NCBI GenBank assembly: GCA_009699505.1
Contig: WLOB01000005.1
Span: forward strand, 1 to 33,788
DNA length: 33,788 nt
Source of the DNA: Actinomycetota bacterium
GTDB lineage: Bacteria; Actinomycetota; Thermoleophilia; Solirubrobacterales; Solirubrobacteraceae
Direction: 5' to 3'
In this document: positions 15,843 through 27,694 of the stretch, piece after piece
Layout of the letters: the number at the start of each line of letters is the position of its first letter
Numbering within the stretch: position 1 is the stretch's first letter
Notes under the pieces: model-generated
The model's database searches: none
What the model saw: only the letters and a program-made list of their open reading frames with translations
What the model was told of the DNA's origin: nothing
Translations under genes and position numbers: made by a program

Positions 15843-18800
15843 TGACTGGGACGTGCCCCCCCGAGCGCCCCGAGTCCCGCCAGGACGACGAGCGGCACCG
15901 TCTCCTCGTGGAGCTCGCCACGGACGACCGCGTCGTGGTCGACGAGACGTGGCCCGCGGCGTTCCTGCGCCGTGCCGCCGAGCGCCCCGACGCGGTCGCC
16001 GTCGTCTGCGAGGAGCAGGCCTGGACGTACGCCGAGCTCGACGCCCGCTCCGCCCGGATCGCCCGCGAGCTCCTGCGCCGCGGGGTCGGTGCCGAGGACG
16101 TCGTCGGGGTCGCCGTGCCGCGCTCGTGCGACATGGTCGCCGCCCTCCTCGGCGTGATGCGCGCCGGCGCGGCGTACCTGCCCCTCGACCTCGACCACCC
16201 CGCCGAGCGCGTCGCGTACATGCTGGAGGACGCCGGGGTGCGGGCCGTCCTGACGACCGCCGCCCTGCGGGACGACCTGCCCGCGGTCGACGGCCTGCGG
16301 CCGGTCCTGCTCGACGCGTTGCCCGCGGGGGCGGCCCCCGCCGCCGCCACCGCCGCCCCCGACCCGGCCGGCCCCGCCTCGATCCACGCCGCCGCCTACG
16401 TCATCTACACCTCCGGCTCGACGGGCCGGCCGAAGGGCGTCGTCCTGTCGCACGAGGGGATCGGCAGCCTGATCGCCACCGCCGTCGACCGCCTCGGCGT
16501 GGACGGGGACAGCCGCGTCGTGCAGTTCGCGTCCGTCGGCTTCGACGTCGCGGTCTGGGACCTCTGCATGGCGCTCGGCGTCGGCGGGCGCGTGGTCGTC
16601 GTGCCGTCGGACCGCCGCGTCGCCGGCCCCGCGCTCACCCACTACATCGCCGACCACGGCGGGACGCACATGATCCTGCCGCCGTCGCTCGTCGGCGCGC
16701 TGCCCGACGACTGCACGCTGCCGGACGGGGCCGTCCTCGTCGTCGGCACGGAGGCCGTCCCCGCCGCGGTCATCGCCCGCTGGGGCGCGCGGCTGCGGGT
16801 CGTCGTCGCCTACGGGCTGACGGAGGCGACCGTCAACTCGACCCTGTGGACGGCGCGCCCCGACCACGAGGGGCCCGTGCCGATCGGCGTCCCGGACCCC
16901 AACACCCGCTGCTACGTCCTGGACGAGGCGCTCGAGCCGGTGCCGGTGGGGACGGAGGGCGAGCTCTACGTCGGCGGCCGCGGCCTCGCGCGGGGCTACC
17001 TCGGGCGGCCGGCCCTGACCGCCGGGCGGTTCGTCGCCGACCCGCACGCCGCGGCGGCCGGGATCCCCGGCGCCCGCATGTACCGCACGGGCGACCGGGC
17101 GCGGTGGCGGCCCGACGGGACGATCGACTTCCTCGGCCGCGGCGACGGCCAGGTCAAGGTCCGCGGCCACCGCGTCGAGACGGGCGAGGTCGAGGCCGCG
17201 CTCGTGCGCCACCCCGGCGTGCGCCAGGCGGCGGTCGTCGTGCGCGAGGACGCGGCCGCGGACGGGCCGGCGGTCGCCCGGCTCGTCGGCTACGTCGTCC
17301 CCCGCGACGCCGCGGACGCCCCGGACCCCGCGGTGCTGCGCGACCACGTCGCCGCGGCGCTGCCCGCGGCGATGGTGCCCTCCGCGGTCGTCCTCGTCGA
17401 GGGCGCGCTGCCGCTGACCCCGAACGGCAAGCTCGACCGTCGGGCGCTGCCGGCCCCGGACTTCTCCGCGCTGGCCGGCGACGACGCGCCGCGGGACGAG
17501 CGCGAGCGGGTCGTCGCCGAGCTCGTCGCCGCCACGCTCGGGCTCCCGCGCGTCGGGATCCACGACGACTTCTTCGCCCTCGGCGGCGACAGCATCGTGG
17601 CGATCGGCCTCGTCGGCCGCGCCCGGGAGGCCGGGCTGCTCCTGCGCCCGCGCGACGTCTTCGACCGCCGCACGCCGGCGGGGCTCGCCGAGGTCGCCCG
17701 CGAGGCGCACGGCACCGTCCACGACGACGACGGCGTCGGCCACGTGCCCGCCACGCCGATCGTGCACTGGCTGCGCGAGCTCGGCGGCAGCATCGGCGCG
17801 TTCCACCAGGGCGTCCTCCTGCGCGCCCCCGCGGACCTCCACGACGAGGGGCTGCGCACGCTCGTCCAGGCCCTGCTCGACCACCACGACCTGCTCCGCG
17901 CCCGGCTGCACCGCGGCGACGGCTGGAGCCTCGACGTCCTGCCGCGCGGCGCCGTCGCCGCGGTCGACGTGCTGCACCGGGTCGACGTGGGGGAGGAGCC
18001 GGACGCCCTGCGCCGCGCGACCGCCGCGGCCCGCGCGGCCGGCGTGGCGCGGCTCTCGCCCGACGCCGGCCGGACGATCGACGTCACCTGGCTGCGCCCG
18101 GCCGACGGCGGCGAGGGCCGGCTGCTCGTCCTGGTCCACCACCTCGTCGTCGACGGGGTGACGTGGCGCGTCCTGCGCGAGGACCTCGAGCGGGCCTGGT
18201 GCGCCGTCGTGGAGGGCCGCGGTGTGACGCTCGCCCCCGTCGCCACGTCCTTCCGCACCTGGGCGCGACGCCTGCAGGCCGCCGGCACGACGGGCGCCCG
18301 GCGCGGGGAGCTCGAGGGGTGGCGGGACGTCGCCGCGACGCCGGACCCGCTCCTCGGCGACCGCGCGCTCGACCCGGCGCGCGACCTCGTCGGCGGCTCC
18401 GGGGCGCTCGAGGTGCGGCTCGGCCCCGACGACGTCGAGCCGCTCCTGGGCCGCCTGCCCGCGAGCTACCGCGGCACGGTCAACGACGTGCTCCTGACCG
18501 CCCTGGCCGTCGCGGTCGACCGCTGGCGGGCGACGCGCGGCGTGGCCGGCGCGGGCGCCCCCGTGCTCGTCGACCTGGAGGGCCACGGCCGCGAGGACGT
18601 GTTCGAGGACGTCGACGTCGCCCGCACGCTGGGGTGGTTCACGACCGTCTTCCCCGTCCGCCTGGCGCCGGGGTCGGTCGACTGGGCGTCGTTCGTCGAC
18701 GGCGGCGCGGCGGCCGGCGACGCGCTGCGGCGCGTGAAGGAGGGCCTGCGCGCCTTCCCCGACCGCGGCCTCGGCCACGGCGTCCTGCGCCACCTGGACC

Positions 18801-21800
18801 CCGTCACCCGCGACGAGCTCGCCGCACCCGGCGACCCCCAGGTCCTCTTCAACTACCTCGGCCGCTTCGGGATCGAGGGCGACGCCCCGTGGACCCCGGC
18901 GCCCGAGGAGGTCCCGCTCGTCGACCTGCGCGACCCGGGGATGCCGATGGCGCACGTCCTCGACGTCGACGCGCTCGTCTCGGACGCCCCGGACGGCCCG
19001 CACCTGCGCGCGACGTTCTGCTGGGCCACCGGCGTGCTCGACGAGGAGCGCACCGGGCAGCTCGCGGCGCTCTGGCTCGACGCGCTGCGCGGCCTCGCGC
19101 GCCACGCCGCCCGCGTCGGCGACGTGCCGCTCGCGCCGTCCGACGTCCCGCACGTCGACGTGGACCAGACCGAGCTCGACGGGCTCTCCGCGCTGGTCCC
19201 GGACCTGCAGGACGTGCTCCCGGCCACCGCCCTGCAGGAGGGCCTGTTCTTCCACGCCGTGACGGGCGAGCCCGGCGTCTACGTCGTGCAGCAGGCGATC
19301 GACCTCGCCGGCCCGGTCGATCCGGGGGCGCTCCGCGGGGCGCTCGAGGCGCTCGTCGCGCGCCACCCGGCCCTGCGCACCGCGCTGCACCAGCGCGAGG
19401 ACGGCCGGGTCGTGCAGCTCGTCGCGCGCGCGGTGGAGGTGCCCTGGCGCGAGGAGGACGCGGCGGACGCCGGCGACGACCGCACCGCGGACGGATCCGA
19501 GGACCACGCCGCAAGCACCCACCGCGAAGGCGCCGCGACCGGGCGTGCCCTGGCCGACCCCGAGGCGCGCGCCGACGCGGTCGCCGCCGCGGAGCGCGAC
19601 GCCGGCTTCGACCTGGAGCGCCCGCCGCTCGTGCGCGGGGCGCTCGTCCGCCTGGGGCCGGACCGCCACCGCCTGCTCCTGACGCTGCACCACGTGATCT
19701 CGGACGGCTGGTCGGAGGCCGTGCTGCTCGACGACCTCGTCGCGGGCTACGCGACCCCGGCCGCCGCCCCCGTCGTCGGCGGCACGGGCGTCCACCGCGA
19801 CTACGCGGGCTGGGTCGCCGCGCGCGACCGCGACGCCGCCCGCGACGCGTGGCGCACCGCGCTGGCCGGCCTGGACGGGCCGACCCGCACCGTGCCGGCC
19901 GACGCGACGCCGACGACGGTGCGCTTCGACGTCGCGTCGGCGGAGCTCGACGAGGAGCGCACGGCCCGCCTCGTCGCCGCCGCCCGCGCGCTCGGCGTCA
20001 CGCCGAACACCGCCGTCCAGGCCGCGTGGGGCCTCGTCCTGGGCCGCCGGACCGGCCGGGACGACGTCGTCTTCGGCACGACGATCTCGGGCCGTCCGCC
20101 CGAGGTCCCCGGCCTGGACCGCGCCGTGGGCCTCTTCATCAACACGCTGCCCGTCCGGGTGCGCCGGGCGCCCGACGACACCCTCGCGGGCCTCGTCGGC
20201 CGGCTGCAGGACGAGCAGGCCGAGCTGCTCGACCACCAGCACCTCGGGCTGGCCGAGGTCGGCCGTCTCGCCGGGCACGCGGAGCTCTTCGACGCCCTCT
20301 ACGTCTTCGAGAACCACGCACGGGCGGCCCCGGAGCGCGACGTCACCGACGACGTCCGCATCACCGGCTTCGCGACCCGCGACGCCGACCACTATCCGCT
20401 GACCCTCGTGGCCACGCCGGGCGAGCGGCTGTCGTTCCTGCTGAAGCACGACCTCGACCACGTCGACGTCGCCGCGGGCGCGCGCCTGCTGGGCGAGGTC
20501 GTCGCGATCCTCGACGCGCTGGCCGAGACGCCCGAGGCCCGCGTGGAGGAGGTCGTCGGTGCTGCCGACGATGCAGTCGCCGGGGCCGACGCGGCCGAGC
20601 GGGAGGCCGTCCGCGCGCTGGGGACGGGCGCGCCCGCGACCACCCCCGCCGCGGCCACCCTGCACGCCGCCTTCGCCGCGCAGGTCACGCGGACCCCGGA
20701 CGCCGACGCGGTCCTCGCCGAGGACGCCCGCCTGACCTACGCCGCGCTCGACGCCCGCGTCGACGCGCTCGCGGCGCGCCTGCGCGAGGCCGGGGTCGGT
20801 CGGGACGCCGCGGTCGCCGTGACGGTCCCGCGCTCGGCCGAGCAGCTCGTCGCCCTCCTCGCGGTCCACCGCGCCGGGGGCGCCTACCTGCCCGTCGACC
20901 CGGAGTACCCCGAGGAGCGGCGCCGGCTGCTGCTCGAGGACGGCGGGGCGCGGGTCCGCGTCGAGCCCGGTGCGGACGGTCGCGCGGTCGTGGTCCGCAG
21001 CGACGGGGCGGACGGGGCGCCCCGCGGTGCCGCGGCCCACGCCACGGGCGAGGCGGGTGCCGGGCCCGACGACGCCGCCGCGATCCTCTACACGTCCGGC
21101 TCGACCGGGCGGCCGAAGGGCGTCGTCCTCACCCACCGGGCGCTCCACGCGTACCTGACCTGGTCGCAGGAGCAGCACCCGCTCGGCGCCGGCGACCGCA
21201 TGGTGGCGAAGGCGTCCATGAGCTTCGACATGGCGCTCGCCGAGCTGCTCGCGCCGCTCCTGGTCGGCGCCGCCGTGGTCGTCGCGCCGCCCGGCGCGCA
21301 GCGCGACCCGGCGCAGATCGCGGCCCTCGTCCGCGACGAGCGCGCGACCTCGATCTGGTTCGTCCCCTCCATGCTGGGCGCCTACCTGGCCGTCGCGGAG
21401 GAGACCGGCGACCCGACCGCGTGGTCGGGCCTGCGCCGCGTGCTGGCCGGCGGCGAGGCGCTCACGACGGACCTCGCGGAGCGCTGGCGCACGGTCACCG
21501 GCGTGCCGCTGCACAACGTCTACGGGCCGACGGAGACCGCGGTGCAGGTCTGCCACCGGACGCCGGAGCCGGGCGACGGCGCGCAGGACCGCGACGTCGT
21601 GCCGATCGGCCGGCCGCTCCACGGCCTGCGCCTGCACGTGCTCGACGGCCGGCTGCGCCCGGTGCCGGTCGGCGTCGACGGCGAGCTGTACGTCGCCGGC
21701 GACCAGCTCTCCCGCGGCTACCACGACCGCCCCGCGCTGACCGCGGCGCGCTTCGTCGCCGAGCCCGGGGGCCCGGCGGGCTCGCGGATGTACCGCACGG

Positions 21801-24800
21801 GCGACCTCGTCCGCTGGGCCGCCGACGGCGCGCTCGAGTTCCGGGGTCGCACCGACCACCAGGTCAAGCTCCGCGGCAACCGCGTCGAGCCCGGCGAGAT
21901 CGAGGCCCGGATCGCGCGCCTGGACGGCGTCGCCCAGGCCGCCGTCGTCGTGCGGGACGCGGCGCCCCGGCTCGTGGCGTACGTCGTGCCCGGCCGCGGC
22001 GGCTCCCGGTCCGGGGCCGCGGCGACCGGACCGGCACGCCTCGACCCCGACGTGCTGCGCGCCGCGGTGGAGGCCGTCCTGCCCGCCGCCCTCGTCCCGG
22101 ACGCGTTCGTCGTGCTGGACGGCCTGCCGCTGAGTCCGAACGGCAAGGTCGACCGGGCGGCGCTGCCCGCCCCGGCGCGCGGGGCCGGGCGGGCGACGGG
22201 ACGGGACGAGGCGGACCGGGCCACGACCTCGCAGGACGGCCTCAGGCGGTCCGCCGACGACGTGGCCGCGGCGTCCCCGGCGGTCGTCGACGTCCTGCGC
22301 GAGGTCTTCGCGGACGTCCTCGGCCTGGACGACGTGGCGCCGGAGGACGACTTCTTCCGCCTCGGCGGCGACTCCATCCTCTCCATCACCGTCACGATCC
22401 GCGCGCGTCGCCGCGGCGTCCACGTGCAGGCGCGCGACGTCTTCCGGCACCGCACGCCCGCGGCGCTCGCGGCGGAGGCCCGCGTCGAGCCCGGCGACGA
22501 CGCCGCGCCGAACGGGGCGACCACGCGGCCCGGGGCGACCGCCGCCGCCGCGACGGCCGCCGGCGCTCCCACGGACCCGGCCGGTCCCGGCGCGCGCCCC
22601 GACGACGGCGTCGGCCCCGTGCCGCTCCTCCCGATCGTGCACCGCCTGCGCGAGGCGGGCGGGACGATCGACCGCTTCGCCCTGTCCATGCTCGTCGCGG
22701 TGCCCGCCGGGGCGACCCGCGACGAGCTCGCGGCGACCCTGGGGGCGGTCGTCGACCACCACGCCGGCCTGCGGCTGCGCCTGGACCACCCCCACCCCGC
22801 CGCGTGGGCGCTCGACGCCGGCGCGCCCGGGAGCGTCGACGCCGGCGGGCTGCTGCGGCGCGCGGACGCCGCGGGCCTGGCCGGCGCCGCGCTCCGCGAG
22901 CTCGTGACCGCGAACTCCGACGCGGCTGCCTGCCGCCTGGACCCCGGGGCCGGCCGGACCCTCGACGCCGTCTGGCTCGACGCGGGTCCCGACCACGACG
23001 GTCGGCTCGTCCTGACCGTCCACCACCTCGCCGTCGACGGGGTCTCGTGGCGCATCCTCTTCGAGGACCTCGCCGCCGCCTGGGAGGCGGTCCGCGCCGG
23101 CACGACGCCGGAGCTCGAGCCCGCGACGACCTCGCTGCGCCGGGCCGGCCGCGCCGCCGCCGAGGCCGCGGGCACCCCGGAGCGCCTGCGCGAGCTGTCG
23201 CACTGGGAGGCCGAGCTGCGCCCCGGCGCCGAGCTCGTCCCGGGCGCCGCGCCGCAGGGCACGACGGCCTCGATCGTCGCCACCGCCACCGAGGTCGGCC
23301 CGGCCGACACCGCCGCGCTCCTCACCGACGTCCCGGCCGCCACCGGCTCCGACGTCACCGAGGTGCTCCTCGCGGCGCTCGCGGTCGCCGTCGCCCGCTG
23401 GCGCGCCGGTCGCGGCGACGGGCCCGCCCCGCTGCTCGTCGACCTCGAGCGCCACGGCCGCGACCCCCTCGCACCCGACGTCGACCTCTCGCGCACCGTC
23501 GGCTGGCTCACGAGCGTGCAGCCCGTCCGCCTGCCCGGGGTCGACCCGGCCGACGTGCTGTCCGCGCTGCGCGGCACCGTCGAGCGCGTCCGCGCCGCGC
23601 CGGAGAACGGCGTCGGCCACGGGCTGCTGCGGCACCTCGACCCGCAGGGCGCGACGGTCCTGCGCGGCGCGGCGGCCGCCCAGGTCCAGGTGAACTACTT
23701 CGGCCGGTTCCCCGCGTCGACGGGCGCCCCGTGGACCCCCGCGCCGGAGCAGGACGCGCTCGTCCCCGGCGGCGACCCCGGCCAGGCCCGGCCGCACCTG
23801 CTCGAGCTCGACGTCGTCGGCGAGGAGCGCCCGGGCGGCACCGTGCTGCGCGCGACGTTCTCCCGCACCACGGACGACCTGGGCGACGACGACCTCGCCG
23901 CGATCCGCGACGGCTGGGCGACGGCGCTGCGCGAGCTGCGCGCCGCCGCGGACGGGATCGTCCCGGAGCTCCGCGCCGCCGACCTGCGCACGGTCGGGCT
24001 GACCCAGGACGAGCTCGACCTCGTCGTGGACCGCAGCCCCGTCCCGGTCGACGACGTCTGGTCGCTTGCGCCGCTGCAGGAGGGGCTGTACTTCCACTCC
24101 GTCTTCGACGCCGGCGACCTCGACCCGTACACCCTGCAGACGGTCTACGAGATCGACGGCGGCGTCGACCTCGACCGGCTCCGCGCGGCCTGCGCAACGC
24201 TCCTGCGCCGCCACGCCGTGCTGCGCGCCGCGTTCCAGTCCGACGGGCTGCCGCGGCCGGTGCAGGTCGTCGGCCGCGACGTGGCGATGCCGATCCGCGA
24301 GCTCGACCTCGCCGACGCCACGCCCGAGGAGCGCCGCGCCGAGCTCGAGCGGGTCCTCGCCGCCGACCGGGCGGAGCGCTTCGACCTGGCGGCCCCGCCG
24401 CTCTTCCGCATGCTCGTCGTGCGCCTGGGCGGCGGTCGCGACCGGCTCGTCGTCACGAACCACCTCGTCCTCTGGGACGGCTGGTCGCAGGGGCTCTTCC
24501 GCGACGAGCTGCTGACCCTCCTCGCGTCCGCGGGCGACGACGCGGCGCTCGACCCGACCGGCTCCTACGCCGACCACCTCGCGTGGCTGGCCGACCGCGA
24601 CGTCCCCGCCGCCGAGGAGGCGTGGCGGACGGCGCTCGCCGGCTTCGAGGAGCCCACCCTGATCGGACCCGCCGGGCGCACGGACCCCGTGCTGCCCGAG
24701 AGCCGCCGGACCGCCCTGACCGCCGCCCTGACCGCGCGCCTGACGGACGCCGCGCGCGACGCGGGCGTGACGCTGAACGCGGTGCTGACCGCCGCCTGGG

Positions 24801-27598
24801 GCCTCGTCCTGGGCAGCACGCTCGGCCGCGACGACGTCGCGTTCGGCGTCACCGTGGCCGACCGCCCGGCCGAGGTCGACCGCGTCGAGCGGATCCTCGG
24901 CCTCTTCATCAACACGGTCCCCGACCGCGTGCGCCTGCACCCGGCGGAGACCGTCCGCGAGCTGCTGCGCCGCCGGCAGGACGAGCGGACCGCGCTCATG
25001 GGCCACGAGCACCTCGGCCTCGGCGCGATCCAGCGCGCCGCGGGGACGGGGTCCGGTGCGTTCTTCGACACGCTCTTCGTCCTGCAGAACTTCGGCGGCG
25101 CGGACGACGCGTCGCTGGCGGAGCTGCGCGAGCGTCACGGTGCGCAGGTGGTCGGCGGCGTCGACGCGACGCACTACCCCCTGACGCTCGTGGCGACCCC
25201 GGGCCCGCGCCTGCGGCTGCTGCTCGACCACCGCCCGGACGTGCTGGACCGCGACGCGGCCGAGACGATCCTGGCGCGCTACGTCGCCGTCCTCGAGCGG
25301 CTCGTGGACGACCTCGACGCGCCGACGGCCCGGATCGACGTCCTGCTCGACGCGGAGCGCGCCGACGACGAGGCCGCGTGGGCCGTCGCCGACCGCGACG
25401 TCCCCGACGACACGGTCGCCGAGCTGCTCGCCGCGCAGGCCGCGCGGACGCCGGACCTGCTCGCCCTCGTCTCCGGCGACGAGCGCCTGACGTACGCCGA
25501 GCTCGACGACCGCGTCCACCGCTTCGCCCGCCTGCTGCTCGAGCACGGCGCCGGCCCCGAGGCGACGGTCGCGCTCGCGCTGCGCCGCTCCTCCGACGCC
25601 GTGGCCGCCCTCTTCGCGGTCCTGGCGACGGGCGCGGCGTACCTGCCCATCGACCTCGACCACCCCGCCGAGCGCATCGCGCTGATGCTCGAGGACGCCG
25701 CCCCGGTGTGCGTGCTCACGACGAGCGGTGCGGCGCGCGCGCTGCCGGACGACGGGACGCGGGCGGCCGCGCCGTCGCCGCAGGACGGCGGCGACCCGGA
25801 GTCGTGCGACGACACCGGATCGGCGCCCGTCGGCCCGCGGTCGGCCGGCGGAGCCCTCCCGGTCCCGCGGGTCCTCCTCGACGACCCCGCGGTGGTCGAC
25901 CGGCTCGCCGCGCTCCCGGGCACCCCGCTCGACGACGACGAGCGTCCCGGGTTCGCGCCCGGCACGCCCGGCCGGCTCGAGCACCCCGCCTACGTCATCT
26001 ACACCTCCGGCTCGACCGGTCGCCCGAAGGCGGTGGTCACCCCGCACCGCGGCCTGACGAACATGCAGGTCAACCACCGCGAGGCGATCTTCGAGCCCGT
26101 GATCGCCGCCGCCGGCCGCCGGCTGCGGATCGCCCACACGGTCTCCTTCGCGTTCGACATGTCGTGGGAGGAGCTGCTCTGGCTCGTCGAGGGCCACGAG
26201 GTCCACGTCTGCGACGAGGACCTGCGCCGCGACGCCGAGGCCCTGGTCGCCTACTGCGACGCGTACCGCATCGACGTCGTGAACGTCACCCCGACCTACG
26301 CGCACCACCTCTTCGACCAGGGGCTGCTCGACGGGGCGGGGACGTCGTCGACGGCCGACGATCCCGCGGACCGGTCCGCGCGGGCGGGGGACGCGGCTCC
26401 GGCCGACGTCGTCGCCGACCACGGGGCGTCGGCGGACGACGCGGTCGCCGGTACGGCGCCGGGACGGGAGCACCGCGCCCACCGGCCGGCCCTCGTCCTG
26501 CTCGGCGGCGAGGCGGTCTCCGACGCCGTCTGGACCCGGCTGCGCGAGACGGACGGGACCCTCGGCTACAACCTCTACGGGCCGACGGAGTACACGATCA
26601 ACACGCTCGGCGCGGGCACGGACGAGAGCGCGACCCCGGCGGTCGGGCGCCCGATCCTGAACACCCGCGCGCACGTCCTCGACGGGGCGCTGCGGCCCGT
26701 GCCGCCCGGCGCGCCCGGGGAGCTCTACATCGCCGGGATCGGCCTGGCCCGCGGGTACCACGACCGGCCGGCGCTGACCGCCGCGCGGTTCGTCGCCGAC
26801 CCGTTCGGCGCGCCCGGCGAGCGCATGTACCGCACGGGCGACCTCGTCCGGCGGCGCGCCGACGGCATCATCGACTTCCTCGGCCGCACGGACGACCAGG
26901 TCAAGATCCGCGGCCACCGGGTCGAGCTCGGCGAGGTCGAGTCCGCGCTCGACGACCTGCCCGGTGTGGCGCAGGCGGCGGTCGTGGTCGACGCCGGGGC
27001 GACCGACGGCGGCGCGCCCGGGGTGGGCGACGGGTCCGCCGCGACCGGCGACGGGCGCGCGGCCGACCGTCCGCCCGCGGCCGGCGATGGGCCCGCGGGC
27101 GACGGCGCGGCCGGGACAGCGGCGGGTGCCGCGGCGCCCGCGGTGGCCCGGCTGCTCGGGTACGTCGTGCCGGACGGCGAGGCGCCCGACGACCTCGGCG
27201 GACGCCTGCGCGACGCGCTGAAGGACCGCCTGCCGGAGTACATGGTCCCCGCCGCCGTCGTGGTCGTCGACGCCCTGCCGCTGACGATCAACGGCAAGCT
27301 CGACGTGCGGGCACTGCCCCGCCCCGAGCTCGACGCGGGTGGCGCGGGCGGCGCGCCGTCCACGCCGGACGAGGAGCTCGTCGCGGCGCTCTACGGCGAG
27401 GTCCTGGGCCTCGACCGCGTCGGCGTCGAGGACTCGTTCTTCGACCTCGGCGGCCACTCCCTGCTCGCCGTCCTGCTCGTCGGCAGGGCACGTAAGCGCC
27501 TCGACGTCGCCGTCAGCGCCCGCGACGTCTTCGAGCAGCCGACGGTCGCGGGCCTCGCGGCGCGGCTGAGCGCGCGGCGCGCGGAGGCCGGGGACTGA
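15842..27598 (+). CDS. Trimodular hydroxamate-siderophore NRPS (A-T-E, C-A-T-E, C-A-T)
   Basis: 3918 aa. Module 1: A1 (about 33-540; [11 protein letters not shown] at 189, catalytic Lys530), PCP1 LGGDS (Ser584), E1 (HHLVVDG from His766, NYLG at 1004). Module 2: C2 (from about 1120; HHVISDG, His1283/1284), A2 (about 1607-2115, Lys2102), PCP2 LGGDS (Ser2178), E2 (HHLAVDG from 2394, NYFG at 2618). Module 3: C3 (from about 2734; NHLVLWDG, His2874), A3 (about 3192-3830, Lys3819), PCP3 LGGHS (Ser3873). It ends there with no thioesterase, reductase or terminal condensation domain. Codes read by hand against GrsA: A1 DVWIVGAVNK, A2 DMAWLGVVQK, A3 DMENLGLINK; the last is the known N5-hydroxyornithine code. 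Two E domains predict D-D-L stereochemistry. The architecture equals that of CchH (coelichelin). Acidic Ala/Gly/Asp-rich inserts interrupt C2 and A3. A leaderless start at the iron box is likely. Confidence 0.93.
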   Translation: MTGTCPPERPESRQDDERHRLLVELATDDRVVVDETWPAAFLRRAAERPDAVAVVCEEQAWTYAELDARSARIARELLRRGVGAEDVVGVAVPRSCDMVAALLGVMRAGAAYLPLDLDHPAERVAYMLEDAGVRAVLTTAALRDDLPAVDGLRPVLLDALPAGAAPAAATAAPDPAGPASIHAAAYVIYTSGSTGRPKGVVLSHEGIGSLIATAVDRLGVDGDSRVVQFASVGFDVAVWDLCMALGVGGRVVVVPSDRRVAGPALTHYIADHGGTHMILPPSLVGALPDDCTLPDGAVLVVGTEAVPAAVIARWGARLRVVVAYGLTEATVNSTLWTARPDHEGPVPIGVPDPNTRCYVLDEALEPVPVGTEGELYVGGRGLARGYLGRPALTAGRFVADPHAAAAGIPGARMYRTGDRARWRPDGTIDFLGRGDGQVKVRGHRVETGEVEAALVRHPGVRQAAVVVREDAAADGPAVARLVGYVVPRDAADAPDPAVLRDHVAAALPAAMVPSAVVLVEGALPLTPNGKLDRRALPAPDFSALAGDDAPRDERERVVAELVAATLGLPRVGIHDDFFALGGDSIVAIGLVGRAREAGLLLRPRDVFDRRTPAGLAEVAREAHGTVHDDDGVGHVPATPIVHWLRELGGSIGAFHQGVLLRAPADLHDEGLRTLVQALLDHHDLLRARLHRGDGWSLDVLPRGAVAAVDVLHRVDVGEEPDALRRATAAARAAGVARLSPDAGRTIDVTWLRPADGGEGRLLVLVHHLVVDGVTWRVLREDLERAWCAVVEGRGVTLAPVATSFRTWARRLQAAGTTGARRGELEGWRDVAATPDPLLGDRALDPARDLVGGSGALEVRLGPDDVEPLLGRLPASYRGTVNDVLLTALAVAVDRWRATRGVAGAGAPVLVDLEGHGREDVFEDVDVARTLGWFTTVFPVRLAPGSVDWASFVDGGAAAGDALRRVKEGLRAFPDRGLGHGVLRHLDPVTRDELAAPGDPQVLFNYLGRFGIEGDAPWTPAPEEVPLVDLRDPGMPMAHVLDVDALVSDAPDGPHLRATFCWATGVLDEERTGQLAALWLDALRGLARHAARVGDVPLAPSDVPHVDVDQTELDGLSALVPDLQDVLPATALQEGLFFHAVTGEPGVYVVQQAIDLAGPVDPGALRGALEALVARHPALRTALHQREDGRVVQLVARAVEVPWREEDAADAGDDRTADGSEDHAASTHREGAATGRALADPEARADAVAAAERDAGFDLERPPLVRGALVRLGPDRHRLLLTLHHVISDGWSEAVLLDDLVAGYATPAAAPVVGGTGVHRDYAGWVAARDRDAARDAWRTALAGLDGPTRTVPADATPTTVRFDVASAELDEERTARLVAAARALGVTPNTAVQAAWGLVLGRRTGRDDVVFGTTISGRPPEVPGLDRAVGLFINTLPVRVRRAPDDTLAGLVGRLQDEQAELLDHQHLGLAEVGRLAGHAELFDALYVFENHARAAPERDVTDDVRITGFATRDADHYPLTLVATPGERLSFLLKHDLDHVDVAAGARLLGEVVAILDALAETPEARVEEVVGAADDAVAGADAAEREAVRALGTGAPATTPAAATLHAAFAAQVTRTPDADAVLAEDARLTYAALDARVDALAARLREAGVGRDAAVAVTVPRSAEQLVALLAVHRAGGAYLPVDPEYPEERRRLLLEDGGARVRVEPGADGRAVVVRSDGADGAPRGAAAHATGEAGAGPDDAAAILYTSGSTGRPKGVVLTHRALHAYLTWSQEQHPLGAGDRMVAKASMSFDMALAELLAPLLVGAAVVVAPPGAQRDPAQIAALVRDERATSIWFVPSMLGAYLAVAEETGDPTAWSGLRRVLAGGEALTTDLAERWRTVTGVPLHNVYGPTETAVQVCHRTPEPGDGAQDRDVVPIGRPLHGLRLHVLDGRLRPVPVGVDGELYVAGDQLSRGYHDRPALTAARFVAEPGGPAGSRMYRTGDLVRWAADGALEFRGRTDHQVKLRGNRVEPGEIEARIARLDGVAQAAVVVRDAAPRLVAYVVPGRGGSRSGAAATGPARLDPDVLRAAVEAVLPAALVPDAFVVLDGLPLSPNGKVDRAALPAPARGAGRATGRDEADRATTSQDGLRRSADDVAAASPAVVDVLREVFADVLGLDDVAPEDDFFRLGGDSILSITVTIRARRRGVHVQARDVFRHRTPAALAAEARVEPGDDAAPNGATTRPGATAAAATAAGAPTDPAGPGARPDDGVGPVPLLPIVHRLREAGGTIDRFALSMLVAVPAGATRDELAATLGAVVDHHAGLRLRLDHPHPAAWALDAGAPGSVDAGGLLRRADAAGLAGAALRELVTANSDAAACRLDPGAGRTLDAVWLDAGPDHDGRLVLTVHHLAVDGVSWRILFEDLAAAWEAVRAGTTPELEPATTSLRRAGRAAAEAAGTPERLRELSHWEAELRPGAELVPGAAPQGTTASIVATATEVGPADTAALLTDVPAATGSDVTEVLLAALAVAVARWRAGRGDGPAPLLVDLERHGRDPLAPDVDLSRTVGWLTSVQPVRLPGVDPADVLSALRGTVERVRAAPENGVGHGLLRHLDPQGATVLRGAAAAQVQVNYFGRFPASTGAPWTPAPEQDALVPGGDPGQARPHLLELDVVGEERPGGTVLRATFSRTTDDLGDDDLAAIRDGWATALRELRAAADGIVPELRAADLRTVGLTQDELDLVVDRSPVPVDDVWSLAPLQEGLYFHSVFDAGDLDPYTLQTVYEIDGGVDLDRLRAACATLLRRHAVLRAAFQSDGLPRPVQVVGRDVAMPIRELDLADATPEERRAELERVLAADRAERFDLAAPPLFRMLVVRLGGGRDRLVVTNHLVLWDGWSQGLFRDELLTLLASAGDDAALDPTGSYADHLAWLADRDVPAAEEAWRTALAGFEEPTLIGPAGRTDPVLPESRRTALTAALTARLTDAARDAGVTLNAVLTAAWGLVLGSTLGRDDVAFGVTVADRPAEVDRVERILGLFINTVPDRVRLHPAETVRELLRRRQDERTALMGHEHLGLGAIQRAAGTGSGAFFDTLFVLQNFGGADDASLAELRERHGAQVVGGVDATHYPLTLVATPGPRLRLLLDHRPDVLDRDAAETILARYVAVLERLVDDLDAPTARIDVLLDAERADDEAAWAVADRDVPDDTVAELLAAQAARTPDLLALVSGDERLTYAELDDRVHRFARLLLEHGAGPEATVALALRRSSDAVAALFAVLATGAAYLPIDLDHPAERIALMLEDAAPVCVLTTSGAARALPDDGTRAAAPSPQDGGDPESCDDTGSAPVGPRSAGGALPVPRVLLDDPAVVDRLAALPGTPLDDDERPGFAPGTPGRLEHPAYVIYTSGSTGRPKAVVTPHRGLTNMQVNHREAIFEPVIAAAGRRLRIAHTVSFAFDMSWEELLWLVEGHEVHVCDEDLRRDAEALVAYCDAYRIDVVNVTPTYAHHLFDQGLLDGAGTSSTADDPADRSARAGDAAPADVVADHGASADDAVAGTAPGREHRAHRPALVLLGGEAVSDAVWTRLRETDGTLGYNLYGPTEYTINTLGAGTDESATPAVGRPILNTRAHVLDGALRPVPPGAPGELYIAGIGLARGYHDRPALTAARFVADPFGAPGERMYRTGDLVRRRADGIIDFLGRTDDQVKIRGHRVELGEVESALDDLPGVAQAAVVVDAGATDGGAPGVGDGSAATGDGRAADRPPAAGDGPAGDGAAGTAAGAAAPAVARLLGYVVPDGEAPDDLGGRLRDALKDRLPEYMVPAAVVVVDALPLTINGKLDVRALPRPELDAGGAGGAPSTPDEELVAALYGEVLGLDRVGVEDSFFDLGGHSLLAVLLVGRARKRLDVAVSARDVFEQPTVAGLAARLSARRAEAGD

Positions 27599-27617
27599 CC
27601 CGCGGCGGGCCGGTCCC

Positions 27618-27652
27618 GTCCGGCGCCGGCCGGACCCGCCACCGGGCGGGTC
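27618..27652. terminator. Two adjacent hairpins after the NRPS gene
   Basis: GTCCGGC (27618-27624) pairs with GCCGGAC (27629-27635), and GACCCGCC (27633-27640) pairs with GGCGGGTC (27645-27652), each over a 4-nt loop. They overlap by three bases, so they may be alternatives. They directly follow the NRPS stop. Confidence 0.5.
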
Positions 27653-27658
27653 GGGGGG

Positions 27659-27694
27659 CGCCCTACCCCGTCCGTCAGCCCACGGGGTAGGGCG
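27659..27694. terminator. Bidirectional hairpin overlapping the formyltransferase stop
   Basis: CGCCCTACCCCGT (27659-27671) and ACGGGGTAGGGCG (27682-27694) form a perfect 13-bp stem. The 10-nt loop holds the formyltransferase stop codon (27675-27677). It sits between the convergent NRPS and formyltransferase genes, so it can serve both. Confidence 0.65.

Noticed and set aside
13997-27457. A 4486-codon antisense ORF across the whole NRPS gene, in frame with half-transporter B
   Set aside because: It is a by-product of GC-rich codon use on the other strand. The antisense product is Arg/Gly/Val/Asp-rich repetition without domains; only the part below 15769 is real.
15826-27495. A second 3889-codon plus-strand frame overlapping the NRPS
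   Set aside because: It is Arg/Pro/Ala-rich low complexity with no motifs, while the 15842 frame carries every NRPS domain.
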